DNA of 64,000 nucleotides from Persicitalea jodogahamensis (GTDB lineage: Bacteria > Bacteroidota > Bacteroidia > Cytophagales > Spirosomataceae). The translations under genes and the position numbers were made by a program. The notes below the pieces were generated by a model. It was not told where the DNA came from. It did no database searches and saw nothing but the letters and a program-made list of their open reading frames with translations. Where the stretch lies: contig NZ_BMXF01000003.1 in NCBI RefSeq assembly GCF_014651615.1, positions 186,001 through 250,000 of the forward strand. Reading direction: 5' to 3'. This document shows, piece after piece, positions 27,101 to 37,104 of this stretch. Numbering within the stretch: the stretch's first letter is position 1; each line of letters starts with the position of its first letter.

Positions 27101-28969
27101 ATGGCAGAAAATAACGTAACCTACGACGAAAGCAGTATCCGGTCACTCGACTGGAAAGAACACATCCGACTCCGCCCCGGCATGTACATCGGCAAACTGG
27201 GCGATGGCGCCTCGGTGGACGATGGAATTTATGTTCTGGTCAAGGAAATCATGGACAACTCCATAGACGAGCACATGATGGGCAACGGCAAGACAATCGA
27301 GATCAAGATTTCCGAGCATCGGGTGGAAGTCCGTGACTACGGACGCGGAATCCCGCTTGGCGCAGTCATCGACTGTGTATCAAAAATAAATACCGGAGGT
27401 AAGTACGATTCCGGCGCTTTTCAAAAATCGGTAGGTCTGAATGGTGTTGGTACCAAGGCCGTGAATGCTCTTTCCAATTATTTCAAGGTGCAATCGTACC
27501 GGGACGGAAAAACAAAGTGGGCCGAGTTTGAGGAGGGGATACTGCTCAGAGAATCCAAGGAAGAAACTACCTCACAGCGAAATGGTACTTTTATAGCCTT
27601 CGAACCAGACGGACAGATATTCAAGAACTTCAAGTACATTCCGCAGTACCTGGATAGCATGATTCGCAATTATTGCTACCTGAATGCGGGGCTGACGATT
27701 TCGTTCAACGGGCAAAAGTACTTTTCCCAAAATGGCCTGCTGGACCTACTGCGCGATAACTCCGATGAGGAGGCGATACGCTACCCGATTATCCATTTGA
27801 AAGGTGAGGATATCGAACTGGCCATGACTCACGGTAACCAGTACGGCGAAGAATATTATTCCTTTGTTAACGGGCAGTACACTACGCAGGGCGGTACGCA
27901 CCTTAATGCGTTCAAAGAGTCTATTGTAAGGGTGATGCGGGAGCACTTTGGGAAGGATTACGCGACGGAGGATGTGCGAAGCTCCATTGTGGCGGCCATC
28001 GCCATCCGGGTGCAGGAACCGATTTTTGAGTCCCAAACCAAAACCAAGCTCGGCTCCAACACACTTTCGCCTGACCCCAATAGCCAATCGGTACGGTCGT
28101 TCGTCAATGATTTTATCAAAGAGCGCATCGACAACTACCTTCACATGCACCCCGAAACGCGCGACGCCATCAAGAAGCGCATTGAACAGTCGGAGAAGGA
28201 GCGCAAGGAATTGGCAGGTATCAAGAAACTCGCCAACGAGCGGGCCAAAAAAGCCAATCTGCATAATAAAAAACTGCGCGACTGCCGTCAGCACCTTACC
28301 GACGCTAAGCTCGATGAACTTCGCTTCAGCACCACGTTATTTATCACTGAGGGCGACTCGGCCAGCGGTTCGATTACCAAGTCGCGTGATGTACAGACTC
28401 AGGCTGTTTTCAGTCTGCGAGGCAAGCCGCTCAATTGCTTCGGGTTGACCAAGAAGGTGGTGTATGAAAACGAAGAGTTTAACCTGCTTCAGCACGCCCT
28501 TGACATTGAGAATGGCATCGAGAACCTGCGCTTCAACCGCATCGTGATTGCCACCGATGCCGACGTGGACGGTATGCACATCCGGTTGCTGATCATGACT
28601 TTTTTCCTGCAGTTCTTTCCGGATCTTGTCAGGAACGGCCACCTTTATATTCTGGAAACGCCCCTTTTTCGGGTCAGGAATAAAAAGGAAACCATTTATT
28701 GTTATTCGGAGGAAGAAAAACAAAATGCCATCGAGAAGCTGGGCAGCAAACCCGAAATCACCCGGTTCAAGGGCTTGGGTGAAATTTCGCCCGAGGAATT
28801 CGGTAAATTCATCGGCGAGGATATGCTGCTCGAACCTATTATCCTGCAAAAAGAAACCTCCATTCAAAAGCTCCTGACTTATTTCATGGGCAAAAACTCT
28901 CCCGACCGCCAACGCTTCATCATCGACAATCTGAAGGTGGAGAAAAACGTGGAAGAGATGGCTGCTTAA
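27101..28969 (+). CDS. parE: DNA topoisomerase IV subunit B
   Basis: A 622-residue type IIA topoisomerase ATPase subunit that decatenates chromosomes with ParC. The GHKL ATPase motifs [19 protein letters not shown] and [10 protein letters not shown] and the loop [10 protein letters not shown] are followed by the Toprim acidic motifs TEGDSASGS and [11 protein letters not shown]. The length and the short C-terminus fit ParE rather than the longer GyrB. ParC is not encoded beside it in this window. It is transcribed away from the polysaccharide locus. Confidence 0.92.
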   Translation: MAENNVTYDESSIRSLDWKEHIRLRPGMYIGKLGDGASVDDGIYVLVKEIMDNSIDEHMMGNGKTIEIKISEHRVEVRDYGRGIPLGAVIDCVSKINTGGKYDSGAFQKSVGLNGVGTKAVNALSNYFKVQSYRDGKTKWAEFEEGILLRESKEETTSQRNGTFIAFEPDGQIFKNFKYIPQYLDSMIRNYCYLNAGLTISFNGQKYFSQNGLLDLLRDNSDEEAIRYPIIHLKGEDIELAMTHGNQYGEEYYSFVNGQYTTQGGTHLNAFKESIVRVMREHFGKDYATEDVRSSIVAAIAIRVQEPIFESQTKTKLGSNTLSPDPNSQSVRSFVNDFIKERIDNYLHMHPETRDAIKKRIEQSEKERKELAGIKKLANERAKKANLHNKKLRDCRQHLTDAKLDELRFSTTLFITEGDSASGSITKSRDVQTQAVFSLRGKPLNCFGLTKKVVYENEEFNLLQHALDIENGIENLRFNRIVIATDADVDGMHIRLLIMTFFLQFFPDLVRNGHLYILETPLFRVRNKKETIYCYSEEEKQNAIEKLGSKPEITRFKGLGEISPEEFGKFIGEDMLLEPIILQKETSIQKLLTYFMGKNSPDRQRFIIDNLKVEKNVEEMAA

Positions 28970-29101
28970 TTAATTTGGAATTAGTGCATGTGGATTTACA
29001 GGGCTGCCCGAGCGGTGAATACTGCTTTCGCCAAACTGCTCAGATTATCGCCTGGCACCCCCGTCCGACATTCCCTAATTCCGACATTCTAACATTGAAT
29101 T

Positions 29102-30175
29102 TTGGATTTACAAGAATTAAGAAAACGCATAGACAGTCTGGATAACGAACTGCTGTCGCTTCTCAACGAGCGGATGGGGTACGTGAAAGCCGTGGGCGAA
29201 TTGAAGCGTTCCCAGAAGACCGTTATTTACCGGCCCGAGCGCGAAAAGCAGATTCTGGATCGCCTTGGCAAGCTGAACGATGGGCTGTTGTCGCGGTCGG
29301 CAATCGAAGCGATTTTTTTGGAAATTTTCGCCGTAGCGCGGAACTTGGAATTACCTGAACGCATCGCTTATCTCGGGCCGGAGGGTAGTTTCACGCATCA
29401 GGCAGCAGAAAGCCGCTTCGGCGGTATGAGCGAATACCTGGTTCTGCCTACGATTCATTCCATCTTTGATGCCGTGGAGACCGGGCGCGCCCGCTTTGGC
29501 GTGGTGCCCCTGGAAAATAACCAGGAAGGTATGGTAGGGGAGACCGTGGATCTGCTACGGGAAAAAGAGCTGCACATAGCTGCGGAGGTACTTCTCTCCA
29601 TCCATTTTGGCTTTGCTTCTTTCAACGACTCGCTGACTCAGATCCGCCGGATTTATTCTAAGGATATCGCTTTCCGGCAGTGCAGCACGTTTTTGCGGGA
29701 ATATTTTGAAGACAATCGCGTCGAACTGATTCCGGTGGAGTCAACCTCAAAGGCGGCAAAACTGGCTTTCACTGAACCCGAATCTGCCGCGATTTGCTCG
29801 CACATCGCGGCGCGGCTTTATGGTGTTCCGGTGTTATTCGACAACATTGGCAACAGCGACCAGAACCGGACCCGCTTCCTGATCATCTCGAAAGATTTTC
29901 AGAACCAGAAAAGCCAGGCGGACAAAACTACCATCATCGCCAACTTGCCTAATACCAATAAGCCCGGCGTGCTTTTTGACTTCCTGAAAGATTTTTACGA
30001 TCGGGGTATCAACCTCACCAAGATCGAAAGCCGTCCGCTACGACAAGGTTCGTCATTCCGCTATTGGTTTTTTGTGGAATTCGAAGGGCATTACGAAGAT
30101 GGTCCCGTGCAGGAGATTTTAAAGAAGTACGGTAGTTTGATGAAAGTACTTGGTAGCTACGTGCGGATAAGTTGA
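29102..30175 (+). CDS. pheA: Bifunctional chorismate mutase / prephenate dehydratase (TTG start)
   Basis: A 357-residue phenylalanine-pathway enzyme. The AroQ chorismate mutase domain occupies about 1-80 (DLQELRKRIDSLDNELLSLL, with Arg, Lys and Glu of the site), then prephenate dehydratase (YLGPEGSFTHQAA, VPLENNQEGMV, NRTRF) and an ACT domain with KIESRPLRQ, the phenylalanine-binding ESRP. The start is TTG: an in-frame TGA lies two codons upstream, and the domain begins at once, leaving no room for a later ATG. It sits 132 bp after parE. Confidence 0.93.
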   Translation: MDLQELRKRIDSLDNELLSLLNERMGYVKAVGELKRSQKTVIYRPEREKQILDRLGKLNDGLLSRSAIEAIFLEIFAVARNLELPERIAYLGPEGSFTHQAAESRFGGMSEYLVLPTIHSIFDAVETGRARFGVVPLENNQEGMVGETVDLLREKELHIAAEVLLSIHFGFASFNDSLTQIRRIYSKDIAFRQCSTFLREYFEDNRVELIPVESTSKAAKLAFTEPESAAICSHIAARLYGVPVLFDNIGNSDQNRTRFLIISKDFQNQKSQADKTTIIANLPNTNKPGVLFDFLKDFYDRGINLTKIESRPLRQGSSFRYWFFVEFEGHYEDGPVQEILKKYGSLMKVLGSYVRIS

Positions 30176-30182
30176 TTGCGTA

Positions 30183-30220
30183 TGAATGATCAGGAGGGTT
30201 CTTATTCCCCTGATCATTCA
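30183..30220. terminator. Convergent hairpin between pheA and ribF
   Basis: TGAATGATCAGG (30183-30194) pairs with CCTGATCATTCA (30209-30220) over 12 bp. It follows pheA by 7 nt and covers the ribF stop codon, so it can serve both convergent transcripts. U-runs are weak. Confidence 0.5.
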
Positions 30221-31143
30221 TTCAAGTATGTAATGGCTTTTTGTTGGTCTTCGGCTATTTGTGCTACCAGGTCATCTAGGTTCCCGAATTTCAACTCGGT
30301 GCGCAGGTAAGCGAGCAACTCGACACTCAGTTTCTCTCCGTAAATATCCTGATCAAAGTTGAAAAGGTTTACCTCGATGGTGCGGCTCGTGCCATCCACC
30401 GTAGGCCTGACACCGATGTTCAGCATCCCGTGGTGGACCTTTTCCTGGTGTTTGACTTTTACCACGTACACGCCATTGGCCGGAATCAGCTTGTAGTTTT
30501 CCTTCACATCGATATTAGCCGTAGGGTAGCCGAGGGTGCGTCCCAACTGTTTTCCTTTCACCACTACTCCCGAAAACTGATAAGGGCGCCCCAGCAGTCC
30601 ATTGGCCACCGCTATGTCACCTGCCAGCAGGGCTTTTCGGATGCGGGTGGAACTGATGGCAAGTTCATCAATGTCCTGGCGCGGAATCTCCTCTACCTGA
30701 ATACCGTAGTTTGGTGCCACCCTTTGAAGAAATTCGAAACTTCCCTCACGGTTTCTTCCAAAGCGGTGGTCGTACCCTATGACAAAACGTTTGGTACCGA
30801 TACTTTCCACCAATACCTGCTGAATAAACTCTGTGGGACTCAGTTCTGAGAAGGCGCGGGTGAAGGGCAGTATGATAAGATGATCGATTTTTAACCCGCG
30901 GAAAAGTTCAATTTTCTCCTCAATTGTCGAAAGCAGTTGCAAGCCGTGGCTGTCTTCCGAAACTACCATGCGCGGGTGAGGCCAGAAGGTGAGCACTACC
31001 GTTTCGCCTTGCTGTTGTTTCGAAACTTCCGAGAGGCGGCTTAAAATCTTACGGTGTCCCTGATGAACGCCGTCAAAAGTACCGCTTGTCACCACAGCAT
31101 TTTTCAGAGGAGTGAAAGATTCCAGGGAGTGGTAGACCTTCAT
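30214..31143 (-). CDS. ribF: Bifunctional riboflavin kinase / FMN adenylyltransferase
   Basis: A 309-residue protein that makes FMN and then FAD. The N-terminal nucleotidyltransferase domain shows GTFDGVHQGH (about 21-30) and GYDHRFGRNREG; the C-terminal kinase domain has GRTLGYPTANID and NGVYVV. The start overlaps the truB stop by 4 nt, the usual truB-ribF coupling. Confidence 0.95.
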   Translation of the reverse strand: MKVYHSLESFTPLKNAVVTSGTFDGVHQGHRKILSRLSEVSKQQQGETVVLTFWPHPRMVVSEDSHGLQLLSTIEEKIELFRGLKIDHLIILPFTRAFSELSPTEFIQQVLVESIGTKRFVIGYDHRFGRNREGSFEFLQRVAPNYGIQVEEIPRQDIDELAISSTRIRKALLAGDIAVANGLLGRPYQFSGVVVKGKQLGRTLGYPTANIDVKENYKLIPANGVYVVKVKHQEKVHHGMLNIGVRPTVDGTSRTIEVNLFNFDQDIYGEKLSVELLAYLRTELKFGNLDDLVAQIAEDQQKAITYLNE

Positions 31144-31850
31144 GACGTCTTATCAAAGCCAAGATCGGCTCTTTTTTTCTGAATAAACTCTTCCAGCTGG
31201 CTCGCCTCGTCCACTCGGTATTCGCCAATGCGGGTGCGCCGTAAGGCGGAGAGATAGGCGCCGCTGTTCAGCAATTGCCCGAAATCTCTTACCAAACTAC
31301 GCACATAGGTGCCTTTGGAACAGATGATTCTGAATTGGACTTCGGGGAAATTTTCAGAATTGACCTCAAAAAGCGATACCGTCACTTCACGAGGCTTGAT
31401 CTCTACGGTTTCGCCCCGGCGGGCTTTTTTGTAAAGTCGCTCACCATCCACACGCACTGCCGAGTAGATGGGCGGTAGCTGCTGCAAAGTACCCGTGAGC
31501 TGACGGGCGCAGTTAGCCAGATCTTCTTTGGTGATGTGTTCAGTGGGGAATTCCTGGTCGAAGTCGGTTTCCAGATCCACCGAAGGGGTAGTTTTGCCCA
31601 GCACCAAAGTACCCTCGTACTCCTTTTCCTGAGCCTGATAGGAGTCAATCTGCTTGGTCATGCGTCCCGTGCACAGGATGAGCAGTCCCGTGGCCAGCGG
31701 ATCGAGTGTCCCGGCATGACCGATTTTTTTAAATTTACACCCCCATTTTAACTTCTTGACCACATCGAAAGAAGTCCAGGTCAGAGGTTTGTCGATCAGA
31801 ATCAACTCACCCTCATCAGGTGCTTCTGAATTTTGCGGATTTTGCCTCAT
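31140..31850 (-). CDS. truB: tRNA pseudouridine(55) synthase
   Basis: A 236-residue enzyme that makes pseudouridine 55 in the T-loop of tRNAs. The catalytic Asp lies in GHAGTLDPLATG (about 43-54), preceded by DKPLTWTSFDVV, with YEGTLVLG and RIICSKGTYVRSL further on. It is shorter than proteobacterial TruB (no PUA tail), as usual in this phylum. It lies 2 bp from the uppP gene upstream and overlaps ribF. Confidence 0.95.
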   Translation of the reverse strand: MRQNPQNSEAPDEGELILIDKPLTWTSFDVVKKLKWGCKFKKIGHAGTLDPLATGLLILCTGRMTKQIDSYQAQEKEYEGTLVLGKTTPSVDLETDFDQEFPTEHITKEDLANCARQLTGTLQQLPPIYSAVRVDGERLYKKARRGETVEIKPREVTVSLFEVNSENFPEVQFRIICSKGTYVRSLVRDFGQLLNSGAYLSALRRTRIGEYRVDEASQLEEFIQKKRADLGFDKTS

Positions 31851-31852
31851 GC

Positions 31853-32632
31853 CTAGACGATATCCAACTCATAGCCCATCGCAATCAAGACCAATAAGAT
31901 GATTCCCAGTACAATACGGTAGTAGCCAAACACCTTGAAGCCATATTTTGTCAGGAAATTGATAAAAAACTTAATGGCAGCCATGGCGACGATGAAAGCC
32001 ACCAAATTACCCAGTAGCAGGATTTTGATGTCCTCTGCCTGAATGATTTCGTAGGTTTTCAGAAACTTGTAGCCCGCCGCTGCGGCCATTGTAGGTACTG
32101 CCAGAAAGAAGGAAAACTCCGCTGACTGCTTGCGGGTAAGTCCCTGGAACATTCCACCAATGATGGTTGCCGCCGAGCGCGACACGCCGGGAATCATGGC
32201 AATGCACTGAAAAAATCCAATCTTCAGCGCTTCGGGGTAAGTTATCTCGCGGTCCTTGGGGTGGTCCTGAGCGATGCGGTCGATGAATACCAGCACGATG
32301 CCGCCTACCAGAAGCATAATCGCCACGACAACCACATTTTCCAGCAGCGCGTCGATATAATCGTTCAGCAGGAATCCAATAACGGCAGCGGGCAGAAACG
32401 CCACAAATAGTTTGTAGTAAAAATCGGTGGTTTGCAGAAAACGGCGGGTATAGAGCACAATCACCGATAGGATAGCTCCAAATTGAATGTTCACGGTGAA
32501 CATCTTAACAAACTCGGAATGGCTGATTCCCATGACCGAGGAGGCGATGATCATGTGGCCCGTAGAGGAAATGGGCAAAAACTCGGTAATGCCTTCAATT
32601 ATGGCTAAAATAATAGCCTGCCAAATGGTCAT
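31853..32632 (-). CDS. uppP: Undecaprenyl-diphosphatase
   Basis: A 259-residue polytopic membrane enzyme (BacA family) that dephosphorylates undecaprenyl pyrophosphate so the carrier can be reused. Signature motifs are [14 protein letters not shown] (14-27) and [14 protein letters not shown] (about 160-172). It supplies the carrier used by the WecA-type enzyme at 1796 as well as by peptidoglycan synthesis. Its ATG overlaps the stop of the DUF3098 gene by 4 nt. Confidence 0.95.
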   Translation of the reverse strand: MTIWQAIILAIIEGITEFLPISSTGHMIIASSVMGISHSEFVKMFTVNIQFGAILSVIVLYTRRFLQTTDFYYKLFVAFLPAAVIGFLLNDYIDALLENVVVVAIMLLVGGIVLVFIDRIAQDHPKDREITYPEALKIGFFQCIAMIPGVSRSAATIIGGMFQGLTRKQSAEFSFFLAVPTMAAAAGYKFLKTYEIIQAEDIKILLLGNLVAFIVAMAAIKFFINFLTKYGFKVFGYYRIVLGIILLVLIAMGYELDIV

Positions 32633-32844
32633 TGATTCGCCGGTTTACGCAGAATAGCCCAAAACTCAAAAATAAAACCCGCTACCGTGATAATGGGCCC
32701 GACCGTCAGCCCCAGTACCCCGAAGCCAAACTCTTCCTTATCCAGACTCATTAAGACAAAGCCAAGTAAAATAATGCCCAAACCAATGAGCATGAAGCGA
32801 TAATTAGCCGCGTGGAACGGTAGGTGATCTTTGTTGGGAGTCAT
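32629..32844 (-). CDS. DUF3098 small membrane protein
   Basis: A 71-residue protein with two hydrophobic helices (about 16-33 and 41-62) and the [19 protein letters not shown] start typical of DUF3098. The family is conserved in Bacteroidota between ftsX and uppP, as here; its function is not known. It is translationally coupled to uppP. Confidence 0.85.
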   Translation of the reverse strand: MTPNKDHLPFHAANYRFMLIGLGIILLGFVLMSLDKEEFGFGVLGLTVGPIITVAGFIFEFWAILRKPANQ

Positions 32845-32963
32845 GTTTATTCAATTGATAATGGAAAAATAGCAATGGATAATGAGGAAACGGTCAACTT
32901 TTTGCAGAAACCCTATTGATGGGACGAAGAATAATAGTCCATTATCCATTGTCAACTATCCAT

Positions 32964-33842
32964 TCAATAAAGGTCATCCAGTGACATTTTCAAATAGCGA
33001 TGCAGCGATTGAGTGGTACTTACCATGCCGATGAGTATGCCTAATAAAACGAGCATAACCAGAACGACAGCCAGTTTTTCATATTCCTGCAACTGCGCCA
33101 TACCTTCCACGTTTCTAACGGCAATCTGCTCTAAGATGATCAGGAAGAAAGAGGCCAACAGAGCGCTTACTACCCCTTGCGTGGCACCTCGCATTAAAAA
33201 AGGGCGTTGAATAAAGCCGTTCGTCGCGCCTACCAGCTGCATACTTCTGATCAAGAAGCGTTGGGAATAAATGGCGAGTTTAATGGTATTGTTAATAAGT
33301 AAAACAATGATTATCAGCATCACCAAAGCAAAGGAGGCCAGGACAATATATAGTTTGGTGATGTTTTTATTAATAGCATCAGCGAGGTTTTCCTGATACA
33401 CTACTTCGTACACACCATTTATTTTTTCCAGATCCTGCTGTATGGCTTTAAGCCTTGATTCCTCGAAGTAATCTTCCTTCACTTTGACGCGGTAGCTATC
33501 GCGCAACGGATTTTCGCCCAAAAACGCCGTAAAATCCTCTTTGGTACCTTCCATGAAATCCTTTGCGGCCTGCTCTTTCGAAACGAAGGTAATGTCTGTA
33601 CTGTCGCCAAGGGGCTGGACGTATGGTTTTTGTCGCACTTCCATCAGAATAGAATCACGTCCGGCCTCAGATAAGCTTTTGTCTACAAAGACGCTTACGT
33701 CAATGTTTTCGCGGATAATCGAGACGAGTTTCTTGGATTGAATCACCAGCATCGCGCAAAACCCGATGAGGAAAAGCGCTGCCGTAAGGCTGATGATAAT
33801 CATGGTGTTGGGATAGCTCCCAATCTTTTTTTTCTTGGCCAT
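32964..33842 (-). CDS. ftsX: Cell-division ABC transporter permease FtsX
   Basis: A 292-residue protein: cytoplasmic basic start (MAKKKKIGSYPN), TM1 (about 12-32), a periplasmic domain of about 110 residues and three C-terminal membrane helices. FtsX signals for septal peptidoglycan hydrolysis with FtsE, which is not encoded nearby. The last residues HRYLKMSLDDLY are typical for the phylum. The intergenic stretch to DUF3098 (119 bp) has no gene. Confidence 0.9.
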   Translation of the reverse strand: MAKKKKIGSYPNTMIIISLTAALFLIGFCAMLVIQSKKLVSIIRENIDVSVFVDKSLSEAGRDSILMEVRQKPYVQPLGDSTDITFVSKEQAAKDFMEGTKEDFTAFLGENPLRDSYRVKVKEDYFEESRLKAIQQDLEKINGVYEVVYQENLADAINKNITKLYIVLASFALVMLIIIVLLINNTIKLAIYSQRFLIRSMQLVGATNGFIQRPFLMRGATQGVVSALLASFFLIILEQIAVRNVEGMAQLQEYEKLAVVLVMLVLLGILIGMVSTTQSLHRYLKMSLDDLY

Positions 33843-33871
33843 TGATGCAATTCCCGGTGGGCGACTTATCG

Positions 33872-33879
33872 CAAAACTA
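33872..33879 (-). promoter_or_regulatory. ftsX promoter -7 element
   Basis: TAGTTTTG on the minus strand fits TAnnTTTG and lies 30 bp before the ftsX ATG. No clear -33 TTTG. The remaining gap to 34125 shows no convincing gene. Confidence 0.35.
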
Positions 33880-34125
33880 CTGATTTTAATTCGTCGGCAC
33901 TGCGAAGTCGGGCTGACTTAACGATTTTTAACTTACCTGGAATCCGATTCCTTGAACTTGACCCAATCGGAGTATACTCAGGGTCTGGACCTACGTTATT
34001 TTTTGACACGATTCGTAAAACGATGAGATCGGGAAGCCGGACCGCCAAAGCTTTTATAGGCCATTCGTTTAAGGCAAAACACCTTCTGCTAAACCTCAAA
34101 TGCCAAAGCTACAGGCAATAACAAC

Positions 34126-34725
34126 TTAATTCCGCTTTTCCAACTCGTCCCGAATCTTGGCGGCTTTTTCGTATTCTTCCTTGGCAAGGGCCTCGTCCAG
34201 CATTTTCTGCAATACATCGTTGGACATATCACGGATTTGCTCATTGAAGGAACCTTTGGTTTTCAACGTTTCACGAACCAGGTCATCATCATCTGTTTCC
34301 TCTTCCTCGTTCAGAGCGCTCGCCACGATTCCTGCTTCCGAAAGAATGGATTCAAAAGTATAGATTGGAACATCGAAGCGTAGCCCAATGGCGATGGCAT
34401 CAGAGGGGCGAGAATCTATTTCTACCTCGCGCAGATCATCGCCACAAACAATCTTGGCATAAAAAATACCCTCGCTGAGATCAGAAATGACGATTTCTTT
34501 GAGAGTGTAGTTGAGCCCTTCGGCGAATGACTTGAATAGGTCGTGGGTCATAGGGCGGTTGGGCACGATATTCTCGATTTGCACCGCGATGGCCTGTGCC
34601 TCAAATACCCCAATAATAATCGGCAGCCGGCGATTGCCCAGCTCCTCACCCAACACCAGGGCAAAAGAACCTGTCTGCGACTGGCTGGGCGAAAGGCCCA
34701 ATATTTCTAACTTGATTTTTTTCAC
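34126..34725 (-). CDS. Bifunctional nuclease (BFN) domain protein with C-terminal UVR motif (GTG start)
   Basis: A 199-residue protein. The BFN/DUF151 domain covers about 1-135 (KKIKLEILGLSPSQSQ, GNRRLPIIIGVFEAQAIA, DSRPSDAIAIGLRF); a UVR motif closes the protein (DEALAKEEYEKAAKIRDEL). The family N-terminus fits GTG at 34725; the open frame reaches 34794, but the extra residues do not resemble the family. Members are proposed to act in nucleic-acid metabolism; the exact substrate is unsettled. The etfA terminator lies just upstream, so it is probably a separate unit. Confidence 0.85.
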   Translation of the reverse strand: MKKIKLEILGLSPSQSQTGSFALVLGEELGNRRLPIIIGVFEAQAIAVQIENIVPNRPMTHDLFKSFAEGLNYTLKEIVISDLSEGIFYAKIVCGDDLREVEIDSRPSDAIAIGLRFDVPIYTFESILSEAGIVASALNEEEETDDDDLVRETLKTKGSFNEQIRDMSNDVLQKMLDEALAKEEYEKAAKIRDELEKRN

Positions 34726-34802
34726 TAGACAAAGTTGAAGTCGGGTGAGATGCGAGAACATCGGCTTAGACTCCCCAGGGAAATAAAAACGCAAAAATAG
34801 AA

Positions 34803-34836
34803 AACCCGCCCTGCATTAAAAAATGCCGGACGGGTT
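34803..34836 (-). terminator. Intrinsic terminator of etfA
   Basis: 14-bp arms with a single mismatch (34803-34816 / 34823-34836), followed on the minus strand by TTTTCTATTTTTG. It starts 18 nt after the etfA stop. Confidence 0.75.
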
Positions 34837-34853
34837 GAATTTACTGTTAGTAC

Positions 34854-35819
34854 TTATTTTGCAGCTTCTACAGCTTTTGTCAATCGAGGTAAAACGTCGA
34901 ATACGTCACCCACGATGCCATAGTCGGCGGCCTTAAAAAACGGCGCTTCGGGATCTTTATTAATCACTACAATGCATTTGGAACCATTAACTCCGGCCAG
35001 GTGCTGGATCGCTCCCGAAATGCCGCAGGCTATATACAGGTTTGGGGCTACTTTGATCCCCGTCTGCCCGATGTGCTCGTGGTGAGGCCGCCAATCCAGG
35101 TCAGACACGGGCTTGGAACAGCCCGTGGCCGCGCCAAGGGCATCAGCCAGTTCCAAAAGTGGGTCCCAGTGATCAGGGCCTTTCATACCCCGCCCACCCG
35201 ACACGATGATGTCGGCATCCGTGAGCGAAAGTTCGGAGCTGGCTTTCTCCACGTTCTTTACCGTTGCGGCAAAATCGGAGTCTTGCAGGGTAGGGGCGAA
35301 CACCTCCACGCTGGCCGAAGCTTCGGTTGCCACCGCTTCCACCGCATTCTTACGAACAACCAGCACCTTAGTATCGGAATTTAGCTCCACGCTGGCGAAG
35401 GCTTTGCCTGTATAGATGGCACGGGTTACCGTGAAGCCCGAACTGGTGTCTGGTAGTTCTGTGACACCGGAAACAATTCCAGCTTTTAGCTTGGCAGCTA
35501 CACGCGCCGCCACGGCATCACCTAGGCCCGATTTCGCCATGATGATAATTTTACTTCCTTCTTGCTCCACGGCCTGCGCAAGCACATTTGCATAGGCAAG
35601 GCTGTTTTCATGTGACAGCTTCCCGTCATTGGCATGCAACACTTTTTGAGCGCCGAACTTTCCAGCCTCCTTTAAAGCACTTTCTTCGGCAGAGCCTATG
35701 GCGAGTACAGTGGCCGTGGTTTGGGTACTTTCGGCGACTTTCGAGCCGTAATAAATGGCTTCCAGCGAAGATTTCTTGATGGAGCCGTTATCGAGTTCTA
35801 CAAATATGATTACTGACAT
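34854..35819 (-). CDS. etfA: Electron transfer flavoprotein subunit alpha
   Basis: A 321-residue FAD-binding subunit that passes electrons from acyl-CoA dehydrogenases to the respiratory chain. The FAD domain shows VSGGRGMKG, the [16 protein letters not shown] segment, [16 protein letters not shown] and the closing [17 protein letters not shown]. It lies 86 bp downstream of etfB in the same orientation. Confidence 0.95.
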   Translation of the reverse strand: MSVIIFVELDNGSIKKSSLEAIYYGSKVAESTQTTATVLAIGSAEESALKEAGKFGAQKVLHANDGKLSHENSLAYANVLAQAVEQEGSKIIIMAKSGLGDAVAARVAAKLKAGIVSGVTELPDTSSGFTVTRAIYTGKAFASVELNSDTKVLVVRKNAVEAVATEASASVEVFAPTLQDSDFAATVKNVEKASSELSLTDADIIVSGGRGMKGPDHWDPLLELADALGAATGCSKPVSDLDWRPHHEHIGQTGIKVAPNLYIACGISGAIQHLAGVNGSKCIVVINKDPEAPFFKAADYGIVGDVFDVLPRLTKAVEAAK

Positions 35820-35905
35820 TTTCTTTGAGTCTTGAGTGATGAATTCTGAATGACGAGTGCAGGGAAATTTTCAAATTGCCCAGATGGCCCCTACACCATT
35901 CATTG

Positions 35906-36643
35906 TTATAAAACTTTCGCTTCCGTTCGCAGCAGTGCTATCAGTTGTTCAGCATCCTCAGCTGCGATCATTTTACATTCACCTTTCGGAGCGGGTAAAG
36001 TGTACTTTTTCAGGACTGTCAAATCATCCATTGGCGTAGCTGGCACCACGTTCAGCGGCTTAGAGCGGGCGGTCATTATGCCACGCATGTTCGGGATTTT
36101 CCATTCCGCGATTGGTTCCTGACAGCCTAGTACCAATGGAAGATCAGCTTCCAGGAATTCTTTGCCCCCATCGATCTCCCGGGCAAATTCAGCTTTTCCA
36201 TCGGTAATCTCGAGCTTCATTACCGGGGAGTAGGAGGGGATGCCCAGCATCTCGCCCACCAGTCCGTGGACTACGCCGCTGTTGAAGTCGATGGACTCAC
36301 GGCCCATCAAAATAAGATCATAAGAGTTTTTCTGCGCAATCTCGGCGATCTGAGCAGCCACGAAATAGGAGTCAGTAGGTTCAGTGTCGATGCGGATAGC
36401 GTCATCAGCACCTATGGCCAGAGCCTTTCGGATTTGGGGATCGCTGTCGCTGGTACCGACGTTCAGCACGGTTAAGCTGCCGCCATGCTGCTCTTTCAGC
36501 TCTACGGCGCGAGCCAGAGCGTAGTCATCGTACGGACCAATGATAAACTGTACGCCAGTTTTGTTGAATTGCGTGTTGTCTTGAGTAAAGCTTATCTTCG
36601 CCGTGGTATCCGGCACGGATGTAATACAAACGAGTATTTTCAT
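35906..36643 (-). CDS. etfB: Electron transfer flavoprotein subunit beta
   Basis: A 245-residue adenine-nucleotide-fold partner of EtfA. MKILVCITSVPDTTAKI, the IGPYDDYALARAVELKE stretch and LILMGRESIDFNSGVVHG are diagnostic of EtfB. First gene of the pair; divergent from the TPR gene at 36742 across 98 bp. Confidence 0.95.
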   Translation of the reverse strand: MKILVCITSVPDTTAKISFTQDNTQFNKTGVQFIIGPYDDYALARAVELKEQHGGSLTVLNVGTSDSDPQIRKALAIGADDAIRIDTEPTDSYFVAAQIAEIAQKNSYDLILMGRESIDFNSGVVHGLVGEMLGIPSYSPVMKLEITDGKAEFAREIDGGKEFLEADLPLVLGCQEPIAEWKIPNMRGIMTARSKPLNVVPATPMDDLTVLKKYTLPAPKGECKMIAAEDAEQLIALLRTEAKVL

Positions 36644-36741
36644 AATTCGGTAGTCAATATATTGCTGACTTTATTAAAAATGGTCTAGTGGTTGCGAATA
36701 TACGGAAATATAATAATAGTATGCAAGCATAACACTTTTGT

Positions 36742-37071
36742 ATGGAAACATCGTTCCTCGAAAAACTCTTGTCATTTTACGAAGAAGATCCTGACGACCC
36801 CTTCAACCTGTATGCATTGGCTCTGGAGTATCAGAAATCCGATGCCACCAAAGCAGCGGAATTTTACAGGCAACTCCTGACCGATCACCCTGACTACTTG
36901 CCTACTTACTATCATGCGGCACAATTTTTTAGTGGATTGGAGGAGAACGAAACGGCAGAATCCATCTATAAAAAAGGGATAGAATTGGCTGTCAAGCAGC
37001 AAAACAGCAAAGCTCACCTGGAATTAAGTCGTGCTTACCGGACCTTTGAAGACGAGCAAATGGAGTGGTGA
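36742..37071 (+). CDS. Small tetratricopeptide-repeat protein
   Basis: A 109-residue helical protein with about two and a half TPR-like units (NLYALALEYQKSDATKAAEFY; YLPTYYHAAQFFSGLEENETA; KAHLELSRAYRTF). No signal peptide. TPRs mediate protein contacts; no partner is evident. It is 33 bp upstream of the YihY gene, perhaps in one transcript. Confidence 0.75.
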   Translation: METSFLEKLLSFYEEDPDDPFNLYALALEYQKSDATKAAEFYRQLLTDHPDYLPTYYHAAQFFSGLEENETAESIYKKGIELAVKQQNSKAHLELSRAYRTFEDEQMEW

Positions 37072-37104
37072 GTATTTTCTTTACCAAAAAATAAACAGCG
37101 CAAT

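Noticed and set aside
27101-28969. Possibility that this is gyrB rather than parE
   Set aside because: Length and short C-terminal end fit ParE of this phylum; gyrB cannot be fully excluded without a tree, but is less likely.
33866-34099. 77-codon minus-strand reading frame upstream of ftsX
   Set aside because: Overlaps the ftsX promoter; composition is not protein-like and no family is recognisable.
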